Below are positions 61,945-64,000 of a stretch of 64,000 nt of DNA, in pieces. Position numbers and translations under genes: made by a program. Under the pieces are notes generated by a model. It worked only from the letters and a program-made list of their open reading frames with translations, made no database searches and was not told the origin of the DNA. The DNA is from OLB11 sp041392835 (GTDB lineage: Bacteria > Bacteroidota > Bacteroidia > Chitinophagales > Chitinophagaceae). The stretch covers positions 682,001 through 746,000 of the forward strand of contig JAWKLF010000001.1 of assembly GCA_041392835.1 (NCBI GenBank), in the 5' to 3' direction. Position 1 is the stretch's first letter. Each line of letters opens with the position of its first letter.

Positions 61945-63925
61945 ATGAAAAACTTCTCCACTCGTAGCATAAGGGCTACCAAAAATTACCCCCCCCCATA
62001 TATTAATTTTTATAATGTGTTTGTTGCTTAGTAAAATGGGTCTTGGCCAATTACCATCAGCACCATATACGGAACAGTATAGCGGCTCACCGAATTTTGT
62101 ATATACTGATAATGTATGTACAGAACATTTTACACCTTCTTCTAATTTTCCTATTGATGGGACTATAACATTCAGGTCAAATACCGATGGTGGAATAAGT
62201 TCACTTATAGTACAGTTAACCGACCCATTAGGAGGTATTATAAAAACTGACGCTTATAAAGATTTCCAAGGATTTGATTTGGTTCCAACTGCATGCGCAT
62301 ACAATTCTGTTACCCAACAATATGTAGTTTGTGGCAATAGTAGTCTAAATACTGGAAATGCAGCAAATTCTATTTGGTATGGTATTTTTGATCAAGATTT
62401 AAATTTATTTGGAGGTCAATTTTTTTATAATGAATATTTATGTACAAATATAGCTAATCAAACTCAACAATATAGTTTAGTGACAGATATTGCTCCTGTA
62501 ATTTATAAACCTGCATCTACCAATTCACCATTAATTGCATTTGTGATGACTGGTATAGTTTCGGATTTGCCTTTAAATCAACCTGGTGGAGATAGACGAA
62601 TTTTTATTATTGAACTAGACGGATGGGGAGGTATCGGCATGGGGCATGAATATGATATTTCATCAAACTATATTAATCCTGGGATTTCTAACACAATGTA
62701 CGCATATCCTTCACGTATTATTGAAGTACGCAATACAAGCAACCCATTCTATGCTACAGGCTCTTTATATTGTATATCTGGATCTGCCGAGGGAGGGGAT
62801 ATTGGAACTGGTGGTATTACTAAGGGGATTTTTTCACTTCTAACTGAAAATAATTTTAATATTACTACACAACAAATAGAAGGCTATCAATCAGACGGAG
62901 CAGACAAACTTTATATTGGAGACATTCGTTATGATATGGATTTAGATGAAATACTTCTGATGGGTTCATATGTAGAAACGATCACTCCACCTAATAGTAA
63001 TAGAGGCTTTTTTATTGATAAAATAGATAATTTTCAATCGTCATCCACAATTAATTTTCATTCGATGACTGCTTTAAGCAATAATTTGCCAAAAATATCA
63101 TTTTCCCTGCCTTGGTATCAAGAAGGCGTGCCTAGAGGTGGTAAAATTGGTACACACATATTAAGTAATCAACGTTGTGATATTGCAGGGTATATTCAAG
63201 AAAACCCTAACTTTAATCAAACGTATAAATTGCCGTTACTATTTAACGTAGATTATGCAAATTCTGCTTTGCAAAATTGGAACACATCTGGATTTACAAC
63301 TTGTTATTACTATCCACGTATACAAATCAGCGGTGTAGGGAATAATTACTATCCATTACATTATTATGCCACCCCGTGGTATCCCGACCATACATGCCAT
63401 GAATATAGTAATCAAACTGGTTTTATGTATTTAGGGGGGCTATCAAACAATGGCGCCGCTTTTGATGATTACGTAGGTATACAAACCATAAATTATAACA
63501 ATAATTGCTTATTCGGTTCCGATTTATTACAAAATACAATGAATCCTATTGTGGATTTAGATATGCAAATTTTAGCAAACCCTAATTTAGGAAGTTCTTT
63601 AACTGTATTCTCTTGTGGTGCAGGTATGAATGGCATCAACATCAACCAAACAAATTGCCAATTTTCACCATTCAAATTATCTATTTTCGATACCGATTAT
63701 TCTATAAACCAAAATGAGCATACATTATCGATACATAATACAATAAATAATGAGATCTGTTGTATGTATAACTTTGCTGGACAGCTTATTCAAAAAAAAA
63801 TGGCAACATCTTTACACAACACTCAATTTGACATTTCTGGTTTATCAGCTGGTTTATATATAGTTTCAGTATATAACAGCAATGATGGACAATTAAAATA
63901 CACACAAAAAGTATCAATACAATAG
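61945..63925 (+). CDS. T9SS-type secreted protein, signal peptide interrupted at a nine-C tract
   Basis: A ~660-residue exported protein. ATG 61945 begins MKNFSTRSIRATKNY, then a run of nine C (61989-61997) puts the ribosome in a frame that stops at 62031. In the other frame, ILIFIMCLLLSKMGLGQ completes a signal peptide directly after the tract and the rest is open to 63925; eight or eleven C would restore one frame. The mature domain (~560 residues) is beta-rich with propeller-like repeats (AYNSVTQQYVVCGNSSL, GDIRYDMDLDEILLMGSY, FMYLGGLSNNGAAF). The tail (NEHTLSIHNTINN, AGLYIVSVYNSN, ending QKVSIQ) is a type A sorting domain. Function unknown. Confidence 0.8.
61989..61997 (+). repeat. Nine-C homopolymer in a signal-peptide coding region
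   Basis: A run of nine C in an AT-rich genome, located exactly at the point where the reading frame is lost. Runs of this type are known slippage (phase-variation) sites in other bacteria. Confidence 0.8.
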
Positions 63926-63929
63926 CAGT

Positions 63930-64000
63930 ATGTTTAAAAGATATTTATTTTATCAATTATTTTACATAATTGTTTTGGTACAATTTGAATCTCGAGCTCA
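63930..64000 (+). CDS. Secreted protein, N-terminus only (runs off window)
   Basis: ATG 63930, four bases after the previous stop, opens a frame to the window edge with a signal-peptide-like sequence: MFKRYLFYQLFYIIVLVQF then ESRA. The tight spacing suggests co-transcription with the preceding T9SS cargo gene, as in the duplicated cassettes at 19-25 kb. Nothing more can be said. Confidence 0.5.
   Translation, partial: MFKRYLFYQLFYIIVLVQFESRA

Overview
The window comes from a low-GC member of the Bacteroidota, probably the Chitinophagales/Saprospirales side. The evidence is: many secreted proteins with a Por-type (type IX secretion, T9SS) C-terminal sorting domain, a PorQ homologue, SusC/TonB-type receptor architecture, 30S protein THX, phylum-type promoters (TTTG...TANNTTTG) and frequent TTG starts. 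No plasmid, prophage, CRISPR array or intact insertion sequence was seen; this looks like chromosome.

Layout. 0-12.6 kb: end of an envelope gene, chromate-type transporter (chrA), murB, porQ, 3-methyladenine glycosylase, TonB-dependent receptor, a small T9SS cargo, a LysE exporter, a YbiT-type ABC-F ATPase, a HmuY-like lipoprotein and a cysteine desulfurase. 12.6-25 kb: tRNA-Gln, then a secreted-protein island: a subtilase-propeptide remnant, a ~2,000-residue metalloprotease/beta-helix protein, and a duplicated cassette in which a sorting domain plus the following propeller-like gene is present twice, with a third broken start. 25-37.6 kb: housekeeping genes, mostly minus strand (YdeI-like, DEAD-box helicase, ABC-2 permease with an outer-membrane protein, mutS on plus, rpsThx, 2-hydroxyacid dehydrogenase, rsmA, a lipoprotein, and the efp-accB-accC block). 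37.7-43.4 kb: truB, a badly frameshifted type-B sorting-domain protein, rpsA. 43.6-55.4 kb: rpiB, T9SS cargo, cyanophycin synthetase, OmpA lipoprotein, 2-oxoacid:ferredoxin oxidoreductase alpha, plsY, prmA, pdxJ, an M16 protease. 55.5-64 kb: a secreted protein with a caspase/gingipain-like His-Cys pair, a fatty-acid desaturase, a DNA methyltransferase fused to a nuclease-like domain, a class III aminotransferase, and a T9SS cargo whose signal peptide is interrupted at a nine-C tract.

How genes work together: PorQ belongs to the export machinery of the T9SS cargo proteins found throughout. efp, accB and accC are collinear (translation and fatty-acid initiation); pdxJ-prmA are adjacent and probably co-transcribed.

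Points of most interest: the methyltransferase-SNase fusion, the clan CD-like secreted protein, homopolymer frameshifts in signal peptides (phase variation or sequence error), the sorting-domain cassette duplication, a set of apparently leaderless promoters, and two families of short intergenic palindromic repeats. Several frameshifts (efp, type-B protein) lie close together around 37.2-40.4 kb, so assembly quality there must be considered before any biological reading.
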